DNA from: Aplysia californica
Taxonomy: Eukaryota > Mollusca > Gastropoda > Aplysiida > Aplysiidae
Assembly: GCF_000002075.1 (NCBI RefSeq)
Contig: NW_004797760.1
Location: 421,747-485,746, forward strand
Direction: 5' to 3'
DNA: 64,000 nucleotides
Part shown: in pieces, positions 21,801 to 32,629 of the stretch
Position numbering within the stretch: position 1 is the stretch's first letter
Layout: each line of letters opens with the position of its first letter
Position numbers and translations under genes: made by a program
Notes under the pieces: model-generated
Told to the model about the DNA's origin: nothing
What the model saw: only the letters and a program-made list of their open reading frames with translations
Databases searched by the model: none

Positions 21801-22526
21801 TACTTGTGCCTGTGTTTTGTACCTATAATCACTTATTTCAAAGGTCAAAAGGTGAATTGTTGATAAAAAGATATCTTTTTCAGTTGTCATTCATGTGTTA
21901 TAAATATCGAACATTTGTACAGAATGTTATTTCGTATAGATGTAGTGGTGAGCATTATTATGATGTATTTTCTAATGTTTTAGGTTTGGCATTGGAAGGT
22001 TTACAACCGAGGAAGAAATTGACTTTACAGCCCAGAAATGTATCACTCATGTGAAGAGACTGCGAGAGATGAGGTGAGGGAAGATTTTGTACATCAATGA
22101 AGTTGCTACTTACTGTTATTATGCAAACAAACTATTTGAAATTTGCATTTTAAAAGATACTGCTTCATTTTATTCATGCCAGTACGGAAGAATTAATCAT
22201 CCCCTTGATTTCACTTCAAAGAAAAAGGAACATGTTTTGTGAAAGCGGGTTTATTTTCCCGTGGGTTTCTCAACCCTTTGAACCTAAGTGTAAGGCTAGT
22301 ATAGCATCCAGGGCATTAGAGCAGGGATGGGAATTTTGAAAACCTTTACAACAGTAGTATAAACTATCTGGTCCCGTTTTTAGCTTTCAGTTCAATATTT
22401 TTGCATTGATTTACTCGTAAATTTGCATTTTAGTTTTCACTTTTGTTTTATTTTTGTTTCAGTCCATTGTGGGAAATGGTTCAAGACGGCATTGACCTCA
22501 AGTCAATCAAGTGGACTCAGCACTAG
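9092..22526 (+). CDS. NFS1: cysteine desulfurase, mitochondrial
   Basis: PLP-dependent class V aminotransferase-fold enzyme that turns L-cysteine into alanine plus a persulfide for Fe-S cluster assembly with ISCU, ISD11 and ACP. Thirteen exons: 9092-9236, 12034-12104, 12882-12998, 13410-13547, 14804-14902, 15807-15900, 16873-17007, 18471-18628, 19181-19286, 20107-20188, 20722-20805, 21984-22073, 22463-22526. All introns are GT-AG and the frame stays open: 460 residues (human 457). The N-terminus is rich in Ser, Lys and Arg, as expected for a matrix targeting peptide. Key features: [11 protein letters not shown] at 158-160, [10 protein letters not shown] at 233-242, PLP lysine K261 in [12 protein letters not shown], the mobile-loop catalytic cysteine C384 in SSGSACTSAS, and C-terminus IKWTQH. 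The intron before exon 11 splits the serine codon two residues before C384. The gene looks intact. Confidence 0.97.
9485..10412. repeat. cluster of TTCTCACCC palindromes in NFS1 intron 1
   Basis: Repeated forms of ATTCTCACCCGGGTGAGAAT: at 9495 (degenerate), 9553-9570 (shortened), 9582-9601, 9616-9626 (half), 9643-9669 (expanded) and 10390-10410 (near perfect). The phrase GGCTGTCGT precedes the first and the last. They may be ends of small TIR elements or a set of binding-site-like palindromes. Nothing coding is seen. Confidence 0.6.
11173..11955. mobile_element. two tandem diverged copies of a TIR-type element's half, NFS1 intron 1
   Basis: About 11173-11550 and 11566-11955 align to each other. 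Both carry CCTCCCTCACCAGC-like or CTTCCCTCACCAGC-like starts, CAACATGATC, GGATTATGA, CAGGGGCC and TACAAAGGGG/GCAAAGGGG. Both finish with GCAGGTTYG then CTGTAC. The right terminus, GGTTTGACTGTACA, looks like a pogo/mariner-type end. No protein is encoded. Confidence 0.5.
14389..14640. repeat. 21-bp minisatellite, 12 copies
   Basis: Twelve head-to-tail units of AGTTCACATAATGTCACTG plus TC, with an A/C variant (CACATAAT or CACCTAAT) in some units. It lies in NFS1 intron 4. Because 21 is divisible by 3, several frames stay open across it, giving spurious heptapeptide-repeat frames on both strands. Confidence 0.98.
15395..15475 (+). mobile_element. LINE/SINE 3'-end fragment
   Basis: AAAGCGCATTGAGCATT, then GTGCTACATAAATGCTATCC and ATTATTATT. 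This is the usual 3' end of CR1/L2-type LINEs or their SINEs. No tRNA head or coding part was found upstream. It lies in NFS1 intron 5. Confidence 0.45.
16473..16690. repeat. 111-bp direct duplication
   Basis: 16473-16580 and 16584-16690 are near-identical tandem copies (TATTTACATTGATTCTTTG ... GGTTTG/GCGTTTG), differing by a handful of bases. They are in NFS1 intron 6. It looks like a simple recent tandem duplication. Confidence 0.95.
17022..17680 (-). mobile_element. CR1/L2-like LINE, 5'-truncated 3' end
   Basis: Minus-strand translation gives [17 protein letters not shown], an in-frame stop, then [33 protein letters not shown] and SVWSSLP: the reverse transcriptase C-terminus of a CR1/L2-type LINE. 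The 3' end (AAAGCGCCTAGAGCAG, ending in a TTATTATTAT tract near 17022) is interrupted by a CA microsatellite at 17111-17167. It is decayed and lies in NFS1 intron 7. Confidence 0.75.
17111..17167. repeat. CA microsatellite
   Basis: About 57 bases of CA dinucleotides, with impure CA-rich sequence to about 17226. Confidence 0.97.
18111..18287 (+). mobile_element. SINE-like family A, copy 2
   Basis: Plus-strand copy from GTGGGTAGTTGGTGCGTGC to AAAACCTCTACTAAAACAAA, in NFS1 intron 7. It is the only family A copy in this orientation in the window. Confidence 0.65.
18817..18868. repeat. CA microsatellite
   Basis: About 52 bases of CA dinucleotides in NFS1 intron 8. Confidence 0.97.
20290..20385 (+). 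repeat. short dispersed repeat, copy 1
   Basis: ATCAGATCTACAACAGACAT, then TGGCGATCATTGTTCGCCA (an inverted repeat TGGCGA/TCGCCA) and TTCTTTACCTCGCTCAG. A diverged copy lies at 31983-32040. It lies in NFS1 intron 10. Confidence 0.45.
20834..21158. repeat. 65-bp minisatellite, 5 copies
   Basis: Five head-to-tail, almost identical 65-base units (starting ACTTTTTCCTTACTTCAGTG, ending CAGTTGATA) at 20834, 20899, 20964, 21029 and 21094. The array starts 28 bases after the exon 11 splice donor of NFS1, the exon that holds the catalytic cysteine. Confidence 0.98.
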
Positions 22527-22689
22527 GAAAAAGCAAGCTTCGTTTTTGTACATTAGTAAGCATAAGAGATTGATATTTATGCAGAAACCTTTGCTCTGTT
22601 CTTCAAAAAAATTTTTGTGTAGTATATATAGAGATAAGGTGATTCATAATGACACAATGTTTGTCTGCAAGTATGAGGAATAAGAAGAG

Positions 22690-22945
22690 GATAGAGAGAA
22701 AGTGCATTGAATAGTGAAGAAGCTGTGGCTTCCCTGAGCATTCTCCGCCTACTAGCTTGGTGTGATCTGAGATGGGTTGTTATTGCTGCAGTGTAACGCC
22801 CATGTAGTCAAAGTCTCAGGGGGGTCATTTTGAAGGTCACCTTCACCAGGTTGAGGAGAACTTGATGAGAAATGATGAGGAAAATAATTCAAACCCTGCT
22901 GGGAATTGAACCTCAAACTTCTAGGTAGCAGGTCATGTTCATGAC
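22690..22945 (-). mobile_element. tRNA-headed SINE remnant
   Basis: On the minus strand GAGGTTCAATTCCCAGCAGG is a good RNA polymerase III B box with the end of a T arm. The A-box side (CATGACCTGCTACCTAG) is weak. The rest of the copy has no match among the other SINEs here. Confidence 0.4.
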
Positions 22946-23039
22946 TGAATGGGCTGCAGCAGCAGGATTCAACAGTTTATTTAGTATGGTCAGAGTTGAG
23001 TATGGGTGGACAGTTGGAGAGATTTCTTTTACTGGATAT

Positions 23040-23290
23040 TCAATATATTCAACAAAGCAGATATTATCATTACTGTACTCCAAAGACCCTCGACAAGCAT
23101 CATCAGGCAGGCTTTAACGTGGAACCCACAAGGAAAGCTTAAGAAGGGAAGACCAAAGATGACATGGAGGCGAGCGGTACAAGCGGAAATTGAAAAAGCG
23201 GGGACATCATGGAAACAGATAGAAAAGGATGCTCAGGACAGGCTTCACTGGAGTAATGTTGTTGATGGCCTGTGCTCCACTGGGAGTTAA
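23040..23290 (+). mobile_element. LINE reverse transcriptase C-terminal fragment
   Basis: Translates to RQALTWNPQGKLKKGRPKMT, then WRRAVQAEIEKAGTSWKQIE and RDRLHW/DRLHWSNVVDGLC. This is the extreme C-terminus seen in endonuclease-reverse transcriptase proteins of invertebrate non-LTR elements. Only the 3' tail of the element is present, downstream of the NFS1 stop codon. Confidence 0.75.
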
Positions 23291-24036
23291 AAAGGGCAAG
23301 ACTGGGAGTTAAAAAGGGCAAGAGAGAGACTCCAAAGACTGAGAGTGCTGTACATGTAACAATGGGATACAATGATGTATTTGTGTGGCCCTCCTCTGAA
23401 CGATCTTTTTGATGGCTGCTTGTCAGGCAAGAGATGATCCTATGTTCTATGTTGATAAAACAGCCATGTGCAATCACCTGCTCTATGAGATGAGTATCTT
23501 ACAGTCGGTTGTTCCCTGAGTTCTAGCAGGGGTAAGAGAACGAGAAGAAGAGAATGGCTGTAATTTCTCAATTGATGGATGTGACTACCTTAATAGTTGG
23601 GCCCAAGTCAGTGGATGTACTCCCATAATGCCCATAAGTCTGTCTCAAGATCTACTTCACCTGCCAACTATTTATCCTTGCTTCCGCTGTAACACTTTGC
23701 GGGCATTTCTCTTTTTCTATGAAACTCCTTATAGGGGTACAAAATGCTCATGTCTTCAGAAAATGTTTCTGCCTCAACTATTTATCCTTGCTTCCGCTGG
23801 TCACTCATTGAATGTTCTCATTATTAATTGACGAATTCTGGCCTCAAAGTCTTTATTTCTTCAAGGATTTTCCTTGATGAAGACACATATGAGTCTAAAA
23901 GTATCAAATGATAGGGTGATGACATTTGTCAAGAAATTTTTGTGGAAAATCCTGGCTTTCCGTTTTTAACCTGAGGATTTTTGAGAACCTTGTTTTGTTC
24001 ATCATGCAAGAAAGAAGAACAGGAGAGCTAAATGTA

Positions 24037-24470
24037 ATATGTGGCCACGACGTGGCGGAATCAGGCTCTCGTCAAAATAATCAAAGTTAAGAAACTGGCA
24101 TTGTTCCGCAGATTTGAGAAATTATATCGAATTTTTGCTTTTTGGCTCAACACCTTTCATGAGAACTCATTTCTGTGTGGATTTGACTGAAAAACGTGGA
24201 TTGAAGGCACAAAAAATGAAAATTTTCAGCTACCACAGACTCAAACTAAGGAAATAACTAACATTTGGCAGCCCTTTTCTCACTAATTTTACCTCTGAAA
24301 CCAGGTGACCCCAACATCCTTCATTTGCAAATATCTCGATTTGTATTCAAGATAAATGGATATTTTTTTCATTCAAATAAAGACAAGTAAACAAGCTTTA
24401 AGATGATACCAATAACTCTACATGCCCAAAAATTGACGAGAGCCTGATTCCACCACGTCGTGCCACATAT
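24037..24470. mobile_element. 434-bp MITE, copy 1 (best preserved)
   Basis: Long terminal inverted repeats of about 38 bases: ATATGTGGCCACGACGTGG then GGAATCAGGCTCTCGTCAA at the left, inverted at the right with two differences, flanked by TA. It is AT-rich inside with no coding. Copies at 48106-48560 (inverted) and 54321-54755 share the core TTACCTCTGAAACCA and AAGATGATACCAATAACTC. Confidence 0.85.
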
Positions 24471-24957
24471 TAATACCTGAAGGAAAATTGGTTAGACTAT
24501 GACATGATAAGTAGCGAACAGAATATAATGAATCATTTGAAACTGTACCTTTTATTGCTTGCAGTTGCTATGCGGGCCCCTATTAGATCAAACCCAAGTT
24601 TCAATTAGTAAATATAATTATATTTTCCTTTCTTCAACAGTTATTGACTTCCTGTCATTTCTTACTTGAATGGCTGGAATCTTTTGATGGGGATATCTCT
24701 CCAAAGTAGATGTTTGCATTTTAAGAAGCTGAAAATGAAATACTGAAGTGAAAATTTGTCGTTCTGACTCTATTTGAAATGTCGCAATGATGTGAAAAGC
24801 TTTGTGATGTGTTGAGTTTATGTCTTGTAGCCAAGGTACTTTGAAAATCTATCAAGATGTTTGCTCTTGGCATTCTTGTACAGGTCTGACAGTTTTCTAT
24901 TGTTATGTGAACAGAAATTGATGTAGGCCTCATATTTCGCCCTGTTTTTTAAATTCA

Positions 24958-24963
24958 AATAAA
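24958..24963 (+). promoter_or_regulatory. candidate poly(A) signal for NFS1
   Basis: AATAAA followed by T-rich sequence, 2.4 kb after the stop. An alternative at 24376-24381 lies inside the MITE, within the same string ATTCAAATAAAGA. Confidence 0.35.
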
Positions 24964-25093
24964 GACTCATACTCATAATCTTGTAGATTGGTAGCTTATT
25001 TTTTAAGTGTATACATCAGATTTTGATTTTGACTGTATAATATTTGTTCGAAATGCTCACTTACTTTAGTAGCAGTGAATCTGTTGCTAATTG

Positions 25094-25445
25094 TGGCATT
25101 GGTAGTCTAGCGTTTTGCGTACTGGACTCGTAATCGTGAGTTTGCGGGTTCAAGGAATCGAGCCTCAGACATAATGTTGTGCCCTTCGGAAAGGCACTTA
25201 ACACAAATTTTCCTCACTCCACCCAGGTGGGAATGGGTACCCGGTCATAGACAGCGAAAGATCCTGTCAGTATGTTAGTGTTTAATGCCTTTAAAATGGC
25301 AGCTTGCACTGTATGCTTCCCAGGAAGTTGAGATTGTTTCAGAATGCTATCAGGTCTGCCGGGGTGATAATATAGATTGTAGAAGCGCATAAAGCTTGCT
25401 GTTGAGCGGGAGTTTGCGCTATACAAATACTCTATATATTATTCA
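25094..25445 (+). mobile_element. tRNA-derived SINE, copy 1
   Basis: tRNA-like head (GGTAGTCTAGCG A box, weak B box around GCGGGTTCAAGG), then the central block GGAAAGGCACTTAACACAAA, CACCCAGGTGGGAATGGGTA, and the tail GCGCTATACAAATACTC. It belongs to the same family as the copies at 32806, 45990 and 51811. Confidence 0.8.
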
Positions 25446-25754
25446 TTGGGAAAGGTTATAAAAGCACAAATGTAAAATAATCTTTGTATGTTTTCAGAAA
25501 ATAAAATTTAAAAGGATATGTTTTCAAAATGGATGAAGTTCTTTGAAAGTCTTTTTTTTTTATATTGTCTTAAACAGGCCAACGGTTGACAGGAAAACAC
25601 TGGCTTTAAGTGTCAGTGTAAAGAGAACAGAATCTCCTCTGTTTAAATTTAGTTCAAATTGTTGTTAATTGGGTCTTTGCTTGTTCATTTTCTCTTTTTT
25701 TGACTTCATCTTTCTAACTCTATTACACCCTGAGATATTGCTACTTACTGAAGT

Positions 25755-26123
25755 GTCTTTAGGCCATTCCCAAAGGGGAGACATTAACATTTCGAGTTCT
25801 TTTGCACAGTAGATTGTAAATGGACTGATTCATCAATGTCACACTCATAACAGTGCCTGGACTGCAACAGGGAACTGCTGTTATTTCTTTCCTAGTCCTT
25901 TCTATCATCATTTTTCCTCCTCTTCTTTTGTATGTTTGTCACATTTTTGTGACTCGCTATTTCCCAGAGTGCCTTGATAGTCGAAGCAGACTTTGTGCTG
26001 TAGAAGCTAAAGAGGTGAGCAGAGTAAGTCTGATTCCCTGTAAGGACTTCTCTATTGACATCCACCCCTTGGCGCTCATATGACCTTATGCAGTTGCAAG
26101 CGCCATAAAACCTCAACTAAAAC
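25755..26123 (+). mobile_element. SINE-like family B, copy 2
   Basis: Runs from about AGGCCATTCCCAAAGGGGAG to the tail GCGCTCATATGACCTTATGC, AGTTGCAAGCGCCATAAAAC and CTCAACTAAAAC. It matches 3530-3890 in inverted orientation along most of its length. Confidence 0.65.
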
Positions 26124-26870
26124 TTTTTAAAAACCCTCAGATATGCCTTTCTTTGTTGGATTATTCTTGAAATACGTGCTGTACTTACGAAATAATATTC
26201 TGAAGTTTTTGAGCTGGTTACCCCTCAACACTCATGCTTCAGCCACCAAGTTCTCTTGTTGCACTACAGTATTGATCTGTGTCATTTACGGAAAGTCAGT
26301 ACAATAATGCCTGCATTTTACCTTGCTGCAACACATAATGATAATGTGAGGAATAATGAAAATAGATTTCTATAAGGTGCAGTCTACATACTACATGAGA
26401 GTGCCAATCACTTGTGTTTGAAAAAAACAACAACCCCAAAACAAACCATTTTAAACACTGCCAGTATCACTGTTTCTTATAATCCTCTTTTCAGTCATTC
26501 TTTGATATATATAATATTATATATTTTTTCTTGGAAAACTTCACATGTGTTATGTACTGTTTGCATTGCAGAAGGAGACTTTGAAGTTGTAAGGGGTCTT
26601 CTCTTCTTTGAATCAGAAATGACTTTTGGACCTGTTTCTCCCATTCTATTGACTGACCTGTATGAAATGACATAAGGGAGGGGGTGAATTTCAAACTGAT
26701 ACATGTTTTTAAAAATGTGTTTTACAATGTCATCAACAAAGTTTAGATCACTTCAGAAGTGGGCTTCGGCCCTGCTTGTCAGGTCCAACTCAGGCTGAGA
26801 GGGATACAAAGTTCCTGTAGAAAGACCACAATACCGGTACTCAGTAAAAATTCTTCCCACAGGGAAATTT

Positions 26871-27190
26871 TAGTTTTAGTAAGTGTTTTACGGCACTTGC
26901 AACTCAATAAGGTCATATATAAGTGCTGAAGATTAGAGGTGTTACAAGAGAGTAACAAACACAAAAAAGAAGGAAGGGAGATCAAGACGATAGATGTTTG
27001 ATAGGAAAGAAGTTAGTTTCAGTAAGTATTTTACGGTACTTGCAACACAATAAGGTCATATAAGTGCCGAAGATTAGAGGTGTTATAAGAAAGTAACAAA
27101 CACAAAAAAGGAGGGGAGATAAAGATGATAGATCATGTTTGAAAGGAAAGAAGTAAACCACACCAGAGCATCCGCCGACCACCCACTCCA
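26871..27190 (-). mobile_element. two adjacent SINE-like family A copies (3 and 4)
   Basis: A truncated copy (26871-27012) directly abuts a full one (27013-27190), both minus. Both have the variant ACTTGCAACWCAATAAGGTC. The junction falls at GGAAAGAAG of the first copy. This may be an insertion of one into the other, or a dimer. Confidence 0.6.
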
Positions 27191-28091
27191 CAGGGGAATA
27201 AAACTCAGGTTTTCTGCTTGCGGCAGAGAAATGCCTTACAGGGGCACCACAGACAGGGGCACCACAGATACGGGCATTAATACATTTTTTTATCTTGGAA
27301 CTTTTGGCATCATTCACACCGTATTTATTACCAAGCGAGTCGTGATTGGGAATAACCACCGATTGTCCCCATCAGAGCTTTCTTGAACTTTAATTGTTCT
27401 TCGGGTTTTCAAAGCTCTCTCTAACTCCATCCTTTTCGTTTAGATTTAGTCCTACTATAATTGAAGGTGGGTTTTTTTATTGGAATTAGACACGGGCTGA
27501 GTAATGTAAGTGCTGCCAAATTTTTGGGTTTTTTTTGTTTTGTTTCAGTACGAGCTTTATGGAGCTCGCAACTACAACCCATGAATAAAAATTATTTCAC
27601 AGTGGAGCTTATCTACTTTACTCAGTGATGTGGAAAACGTCTGGTCATTTTATAATTATAAAGCCCCAGTACTTTTGGAGTTAACATTAACTGCTTGAAT
27701 AAGAAAAGCAATGAAGACATATACCTTGGGTACACCTGCCTTTGTGCGAAACATTAGTTTCAATGCAGTTACCCTTCAAGAACCTACACCGACAAATGAG
27801 ACTTATCAGGGGAAGGAATGAAAAGTAAAAGATTCATTACCAGTTCAGAACAGTCCGAGAGCTGACACTGTTCTCACTATTCTCCATCGACAAAATCATT
27901 TTGAATTCTTTCACTCTCACACGTACGAATATGAACAGGCTTGCTGTTTTAACTCCTCAAAGGCAACGTTTCGGCACCCTTAGAACCATCATACACAAAT
28001 CAGAAACACGAGCTTGTATATTTCATAGTATGCACACTCTTGCATGTCTTTTAAAGTTTCAAATTTAAAGAAAAAAAATCGAAAACTTTTT

Positions 28092-28263
28092 TTTTGGTAA
28101 GAGTTTTACGACACTTGCAACACAATAAGGTCATATAAGTGCCGAAGATTAGAGGTGTTACAAGGGAGTAACAAACACAAAAAAGAAGCAGGAGAGATAA
28201 AGACGATAGACGTTTGATAGGAAAGAAGAAGCAAACCACACCAGAGCACCCGCCAACCATCCA
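28092..28263 (-). mobile_element. SINE-like family A, copy 5
   Basis: Minus-strand copy of the ACTTGCAACACAATAAGGTC subtype, ending CCAGAGCACCCGCCAACCAT in plus reading. No gene in the surrounding 27.2-28.7 kb is recognised. Confidence 0.6.
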
Positions 28264-29380
28264 TTAAAAACTTTTTTGAAAAACCAAGTTATGGCCCAAA
28301 ACAGTGCGCCTTCATATATTGTTGGATGATCAGAATGCTCGTCTTCAATGAGTTTTAAAAAATTACAGAGCAACCTTTTTACAGTACTACTGCTCTGAAA
28401 CTTAGAGATGAATAGGCTATTCAGAGACAACATTTAGAACACATCTCTTTTGTTATAAACTTTAGGGCAACAAATATAGTCCTAATCCTGTTAAATATTT
28501 CAGACCTAGTCAAAATCACAAAATGGACTAGGAAACAAATCAGACTACGGTTCGACAAGACAAGAAAACACAAACAGAATGACAAGTTTAGAAAAGTCAA
28601 AGGCAAAACGCTGACGCTACAAGAGAAGCTATACGGGCCGACAGATGAACTGAGCAGGACGGCCCAATTTATGACAGATACCAGACTTCAACTTCAAGTG
28701 TGATGCGATCGAGAAGAAGAAAGGCAAAACGAATAATAAAAGAAGACATATATTATTTTTTATTTGAGGAATTGCTGAAGACATGATTCAAAGTGATCAT
28801 ACAATATTAGAGTTCCAGCACGTTTCATCACAAAAACCTCCAGAGCACACACAATATTCTAATGACAATGACAGATACCTCATCATACATAGCTAATCAC
28901 ATACAGCCTCACGGCATTCACACTGACAAGAGTATGACAAAGAAAAACAAATGTTCAAAGTGACAAAGAAACATTATTATAGCATAACTAAAGTTGACTA
29001 TGCTATAATAATGACAAATATAATACTATACACATTAAAAATAGCCTTTTTCATGATTCCTATTTAACACTTTATATTGTCAAAGTGCTACAACAATGGG
29101 TCAAGTGTGAACTTACCCAAAGTCAAACTGATCCACCATGGCTTTATTTATGATAACCCATTATATGTCATAATATAATGATGTAAATGTGCCAGCGAAT
29201 TATCAAATCATAAAGAAAAACCTATTATTATGACCAAAATCTGGAAAAGACATGCACTTCAGCGTACACCCCCCCCCCCCCCTCAATTCATCCGAACTAT
29301 TGAACATGCCTTTGCCATAGCACTTTGACGAAAAATAAAGGCTGTAAAAAGGGGAGTGTGAAATAAATTATGCTAAATGA

Positions 29381-29385
<5 letters not shown>

Positions 29386-29445
<60 letters not shown>
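29386..29445. repeat. TA microsatellite abutting a pogo-like end
   Basis: About 60 bases of TA dinucleotides, directly followed by TATATGGACTCCACTG (29440-29455). This is the inverted form of the pogo-like terminus CAGTGGAGTCCATATA seen at 33182. Confidence 0.9.
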
Positions 29446-29838
29446 GGACTCCACTGCTTTACCCTGGCAGAAGTTTCATCTCTTTACTACGTATGATGAT
29501 ATAACAAATCAAATAATGTTACTGTTTGATGAAAATTTTAAAACAAGAAGATTAATTTTACATCGCAAATATTAAAATCTGGTTAGTTCTGAATTTAAAC
29601 TCCTCTGATTCAAAAGATCCAAGAGCATTAAAAATCAAACCATTAATCTGCAGAGAAGGCTGGTTTAACAACAACAAAAAAGAACGTTCGCAGCATCCTC
29701 AGTATCTGGCCTGATGCAAAGGTGAAAAAAAGTGGACTTTGAATGTAGGGTTGTGAAGAAGTAAGGCGCCGTGACATCTGGTATTTCTTCACAAGACAAA
29801 GGAGAAATGAAACCCACACAGTCTCCTTTTGGGTGACT

Positions 29839-29857
29839 GGGGGGGGGGGGGGGGGGG
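29839..29857. repeat. G homopolymer run
   Basis: About 19 consecutive G bases. Such runs are error-prone in assemblies. Confidence 0.9.
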
Positions 29858-29869
29858 CGCCACTGGATG

Positions 29870-29957
29870 TCCCACTACTTCTTTACTCTTGTCCCACTAC
29901 TTCTTTACTCTTGTCCCACTACTTCTTTACTCTTGTCCCACTACTTCTTTACTCTTC
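29870..29957. repeat. 22-bp tandem repeat, 4 copies
   Basis: Four units of TCCCACTACTTCTTTACTCT plus TG at 29870, 29892, 29914 and 29936. A separate direct repeat (CCAGGCACGAATAATACAGA) follows, at about 29994 and 30033. Confidence 0.95.
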
Positions 29958-31982
29958 ACATTTGTTTCTGTCTTCTTTCTATTTTTCTTCCTCCAGGCAC
30001 GAATAATACAGAATGTTTTATTATTCTTCGTCCAGGCACGAATAATACAGAATGTTTGTTACCGTGTCTATGAGTACACAAGTAAATAACCAGATTTGCT
30101 TCTTTTCAATGCTTCCCGGTAGCTTGCGCAGGTTACAGAGTTGTCAAGCAGTGTGAAAAACCATGGCTAAACATGCCTTAATCCACGAACACTCTGCATC
30201 CTTTAATAAATATTGAATCATAATCATACCATAGGCACAGAAAGCTTCACAAACTGCTACAATTTTGGAAGCACCATAAATATTTTTTATTTTAAATTTA
30301 TTAATCGACAACTGAACCAATCTGAAAGATAAAATTTATATAGAGACAGGACTTGTTAAACTGTTATACCTTCAATACAACTTTCGTCTCCATGATTGTA
30401 CCAGCACTCTGAAATGAATGTCATTTCCAAGATAGATGCTTTATTAACATAAAATTTAAACTAATATATATTGTAATTTGAAAATAAAAGTACAAGCCAT
30501 ACTGAAAATTCAAGTTCTAATTACAACAGTCTGTCAAACCATTAGAAAAACAGTTTTCATAATCCTGAAAGTTTTAAACGAAAAGACTCCCAAAAAGTAA
30601 ACAACAATAAAACATAAAATTATAAAAGCCAAGAATTCAGCATAATTTTAGAACAACATTTTATTTTAACAAAGATTCCAATATGCCCTTTTCATATCAA
30701 ACCAAATAAATTACAGATACAACAAAAGTAGAATTGGACAACACCTTTCTTAGACTTAGTATGGTACTTTCCCCATGTTCTTTTTGAAATTACACCATGA
30801 GAGAATATGAACACAACCTGTATGTTGATAAAACCAGACTAAGACTGGTAATGACATTTTGTTCTAGAGAACATGGGCAGGGAGAACATTAGAGGGAAGG
30901 GTAGTCCCTGTGCAGTGCGACTTAAAGTATTGTTAAAGAAACATTCTTGGGGGAGGGTGGGGGTGGAAGAAGAGTCAACTATGTTTGAGCTAGATTCACA
31001 TCTATTTCTTCACTTGTGATTGTGAAACGTAATCTTCAGGTCACTTTGCTCAGCACTCGGTGGAAAGGAAAAAGAAGAGACAGAGAATCAGAGAGACTGA
31101 TTATAAGAGGACTGCAGAAATGACACAGGTCTGATCTTTATCACATTCACATCAATGGGACTGGAAGACCGGAAAGAAAAAGAAAAGTTGTGGATAACTC
31201 ACAATAGGTAATCATAAATAGTCCCAATAACTTTGGGGAGAGTGAAGGCTCACTGATAATGCCGGAAAGTCTTGATCGGTGTTGTAAAATATTTTTTTAA
31301 AAATCAAATAAAATAAATGTTGTAGGCTTCATTTTTGCATCTTAACTTTCAGCGACAACCGTACATATATTTAAAAGTTAACTTCCCTAACTTGTTGGTA
31401 TTGCACGACCGAAGCCAGGATGCTCCAAAAATCCTACAGGATGTGGAATGAGTAGTTCATGGGGGGGTGGGGGTCTTGAGAAAAAATCCTAGACAGAGAA
31501 CTTGCGGGACCATGCAGATCTGATGCTGATTTATCTAAATTAGTTCAGAATGGCAGTTGTAGGTCTTTCCCCCAACCCCCCCACCTCCCCCGCAAACTTT
31601 TGTGAGCATACTTTTTTTTGCGGTCAATTGTGCGTCAGGTGTCACTTCAACATGCACTGTTCTAACAATGAACACATTTCTCCCAATGACACAGCGTTTG
31701 AAGCGTTTCCCACAATGTTTGACAAAAGTAGAAGATCCATAGGTCTTTTTATGTTACTTCCCTGATACATTTCTACTATATCAACAGCATTTCCAACAGA
31801 ACTGTACTAATGCCCCAGCCTTTTGAACAGTGTAGCGATACTAGTAAGCCGATCGGACAATAAAAATAATTATGAGAAAATTCGAAGAAAAATGGATGAT
31901 CAAAGGAAGAATTATTGTACTTTAATTATTTTTATTTTTGAAGAAGAAACGAGAACTTTCATTCTTTTTCTTCTTCAAGTGC

Positions 31983-32040
31983 CAGATCTGAAACAGACAT
32001 TGGCAAATTTTGTTTGCCATTTATTTCTCTGCTCAGAAGC
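31983..32040 (+). repeat. short dispersed repeat, copy 2
   Basis: CAGATCTGAAACAGACATTG then GCAAATTTTGTTTGCC matches 20290-20385 in the same orientation. Confidence 0.4.
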
Positions 32041-32629
32041 ACATTATCTCACAATCTGATCTGGACCACCCCCCCCTCCAAAAAATTTTTTTTTTTTAAA
32101 TTGAGTGCACTTTTGCTATTATCCTTTCATTACATCTAGGCATTATAGACCCACAGGAAAATTTGTCATCACTCTGACAAAAATAAATAAGGACGTCAAC
32201 AGCAAACCGGCAAAGAATAACATTAAAAAAAAAAAAAAAGAAGTTCTACAAAGTCTACTCAAGGACAAAATGCTCAACATCATGTCTGTTGTAGTCATAC
32301 TTTTAAAAACGCAGAAAAAGTCACTAAAATTCCATATGTAAAAGACTTGTAATAAAGGTAAACGGACAGAGTCGGTCCACTTTTTTTTCTGTCTGTTGTA
32401 AAATCCAAGTTACCAGAGTGGGCCACTGTGAGGCGGACACCATCATAAGCTCTCATACAAGTCAGTGAGCTCCACACATCTAGCAAAAACTTCTACTCAT
32501 CTTAGACTTCTTTCACATCTACACCACCATACAGAGCAGAAAAGATGACCACATACACCATATACCAACACAACAATTCTGTAAAAGACAAAAACAAACA
32601 ACACCAGGAAGAGCTATGGGACTGCATCC

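Larger units (their letters stand above)
22527..24970 (+). other. probable NFS1 3' UTR with LINE, SINE and MITE pieces
   Basis: No coding exon. It holds a tRNA-like SINE piece (about 22690-22945), a LINE tail (23040-23290), a 25-base direct repeat (CAACTATTTATCCTTGCTTCCGCTG starting near 23664 and 23776, quoted only in part as CTATTTATCCTTGCTTCC) and a MITE (24037-24470). The first AATAAA hexamers seen are at 24376 (inside the MITE) and 24958, so the transcript may run through all of these. Confidence 0.45.
28264..32629. other. gene-free stretch; possibly the long TMEM208 3' UTR
   Basis: No coding exon could be supported. It is AT-rich, with a TA microsatellite, G runs, a 22-bp tandem repeat and short dispersed repeats. 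A minus-strand AATAAA at 28764-28759 could end a long TMEM208 transcript, but nearer AATAAA-like hexamers exist (for example around 32028). Confidence 0.3.
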
